Positions 5,612-5,981 of a DNA stretch of 5,981 bases are shown here, piece by piece (positions within the stretch are counted from its first letter, which is position 1; each line of letters opens with the position of its first letter). The DNA comes from Oscillospiraceae bacterium. Lineage in GTDB: Bacteria; Bacillota; Clostridia; Oscillospirales; Ruminococcaceae. The stretch covers positions 1 to 5,981 of the forward strand of contig JAITFV010000238.1 of the NCBI GenBank assembly GCA_031281115.1, read 5' to 3'. Position numbers and translations under genes: made by a program. Below the pieces are notes generated by a model that made no database searches, was not told where the DNA came from, and saw only the letters and a list, made by a program, of their open reading frames with translations.

Positions 5612-5640
5612 CTGTTATCCATTTCTTAAATGGATAACAG
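5612..5640. repeat. 13-bp perfect inverted repeat with 3-nt loop
   Basis: CTGTTATCCATTT and AAATGGATAACAG flank the loop CTT. The right arm ends 6 nt before the -35 box of the small-ORF promoter, a position suited to an operator or to an insulating terminator. No T-tract follows. Confidence 0.8.
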
Positions 5641-5646
5641 TATTAG

Positions 5647-5675
5647 TTGACAGGATAATAAATATTTGCTATAAT
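5647..5675 (+). promoter_or_regulatory. Fully consensus sigma-A promoter for the tandem small ORFs
   Basis: TTGACA (5647-5652) and TATAAT (5670-5675) are both perfect, with a 17-nt spacer. Transcription should start near 5682, so the first small gene has a very short leader that consists almost only of its ribosome site. Confidence 0.95.
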
Positions 5676-5681
5676 AAAGCA

Positions 5682-5722
5682 AACAGGAGGTGGAATCATG
5701 GGAATGACTGACAGGCAGTTTG
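5682..5722 (+). repeat. 41-bp exact direct repeat, copy 1
   Basis: It is identical to 5867-5907 over 41 bp and begins AACAGGAGGTGG. It covers the ribosome site (GGAGG 5686-5690, 7 nt from the ATG), the start codon and the first eight codons plus one base. Identity ends sharply on both sides. Confidence 0.95.
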
Positions 5723-5856
5723 TTTCATACCGCAGGGAACAGCTGGAAGATTACGAGGATATGCTTGAACTGGCAAAAAAAACAAAAGCAGATAAAGAAC
5801 TGATTATAAAACTTGAAAAAAATGTCAAAAAAGCCAAAACCGACACTGAAGCGTGA
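5698..5856 (+). CDS. Small charged helical protein (52 aa), MGMTDRQF family, first copy
   Basis: ATG 5698 to TGA 5854-5856 encodes 52 residues. The start MGMTDRQF is followed by a highly charged, helix-forming body (RREQLEDYEDMLELAKKTKADKEL, then LEKNVKKAKT) with leucines spaced as in a short coiled coil. There is no signal peptide, membrane segment or cysteine, so a cytoplasmic, probably oligomerising or partner-binding protein is inferred. The consensus promoter at 5647-5675 and an AGGAGGTGG ribosome site 4 nt from the ATG argue strongly that it is expressed. A paralogue follows 26 bp after the stop with an identical N-terminus. I know no named function for the family. Confidence 0.85.
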   Translation: MGMTDRQFVSYRREQLEDYEDMLELAKKTKADKELIIKLEKNVKKAKTDTEA

Positions 5857-5866
5857 GAAAAACATT

Positions 5867-5907
5867 AACAGGAGGTGGAATCATGGGAATGACTGACAGG
5901 CAGTTTG
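5867..5907 (+). repeat. 41-bp exact direct repeat, copy 2
   Basis: This is the second copy of the 5682-5722 segment, offset by 185 bp. It again carries the ribosome site, ATG and eight codons, and lies between the first and second small ORFs. Confidence 0.95.
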
Positions 5908-5981
5908 ATACGTATCAGAAAGGGCTTTTGCGCGAATTAGAGAGGATTGACGAAGAAATCAAACAAAAATTCGGTGAAAAC
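5883..5981 (+). CDS. Small helical protein, MGMTDRQF family, second copy (3'-truncated by window)
   Basis: ATG 5883 opens a frame still open at the window end, with 33 residues visible. It begins MGMTDRQF, like the gene before it, and continues DTYQKGLLRELERIDEEIKQKFGEN, a charged amphipathic helix. Beyond the shared start only scattered positions agree (for example Tyr11), so it is a diverged paralogue with a conserved or recently copied start. It has its own AGGAGGTGG ribosome site and is probably co-transcribed from the promoter at 5647-5675. Full length and function are unknown. Confidence 0.82.
   Translation, partial: MGMTDRQFDTYQKGLLRELERIDEEIKQKFGEN

Overview
The window looks like a chromosomal piece of a low-to-moderate GC Firmicute, most likely a gut or rumen Clostridia of the Oscillospiraceae/Ruminococcaceae kind. 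The signs are strong AGGAGG-type ribosome sites, near-consensus sigma-A promoters (TTGACA-17-TATAAT), a GH5 subfamily-4-like cellulase, a small lipoprotein with an LSAC lipobox and a probable DUF6033-type protein. This assignment is inferred from style, not from a marker gene. No mobile-element protein, tRNA, rRNA or CRISPR array is visible.

Left half (1-4345, plus strand): a 5'-truncated GH5 endoglucanase-like gene with an unrecognised, AT-richer C-terminal region of about 240 residues; then, behind a tandem heptamer repeat, a full-length flotillin (SPFH) gene; then a divergent ADP-ribosylglycohydrolase-family gene whose metal-binding motifs are altered. The three are co-directional with gaps of 66 and 73 bp and no clear terminator between them, so joint transcription is possible but unproven.

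Middle (4346-4499): a convergent intergenic region packed with hairpins, including a 110-nt block of abutting stem-loops closed by a 9-bp outer stem.

Right half (4500-5480, minus strand): a probable DUF6033-type cytoplasmic protein, followed downstream by a tiny lipoprotein with a CxxC/CxxC metal-site pattern. The lipoprotein has its own excellent promoter, which lies inside the terminator hairpin of the gene before it.

Right edge (5549-5981): three abutting hairpins, one a perfect 34-bp palindrome, sit between the divergent transcription units. A fully consensus promoter then drives two tandem small ORFs. Both begin with the identical residues MGMTDRQF and share an exact 41-bp segment covering ribosome site and start; the second runs off the window.

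No single known system ties these genes together. The best leads for something undescribed are the tandem small-protein pair, the altered ARH-like protein next to flotillin, the unknown domain on the cellulase, and the two multi-hairpin intergenic elements.
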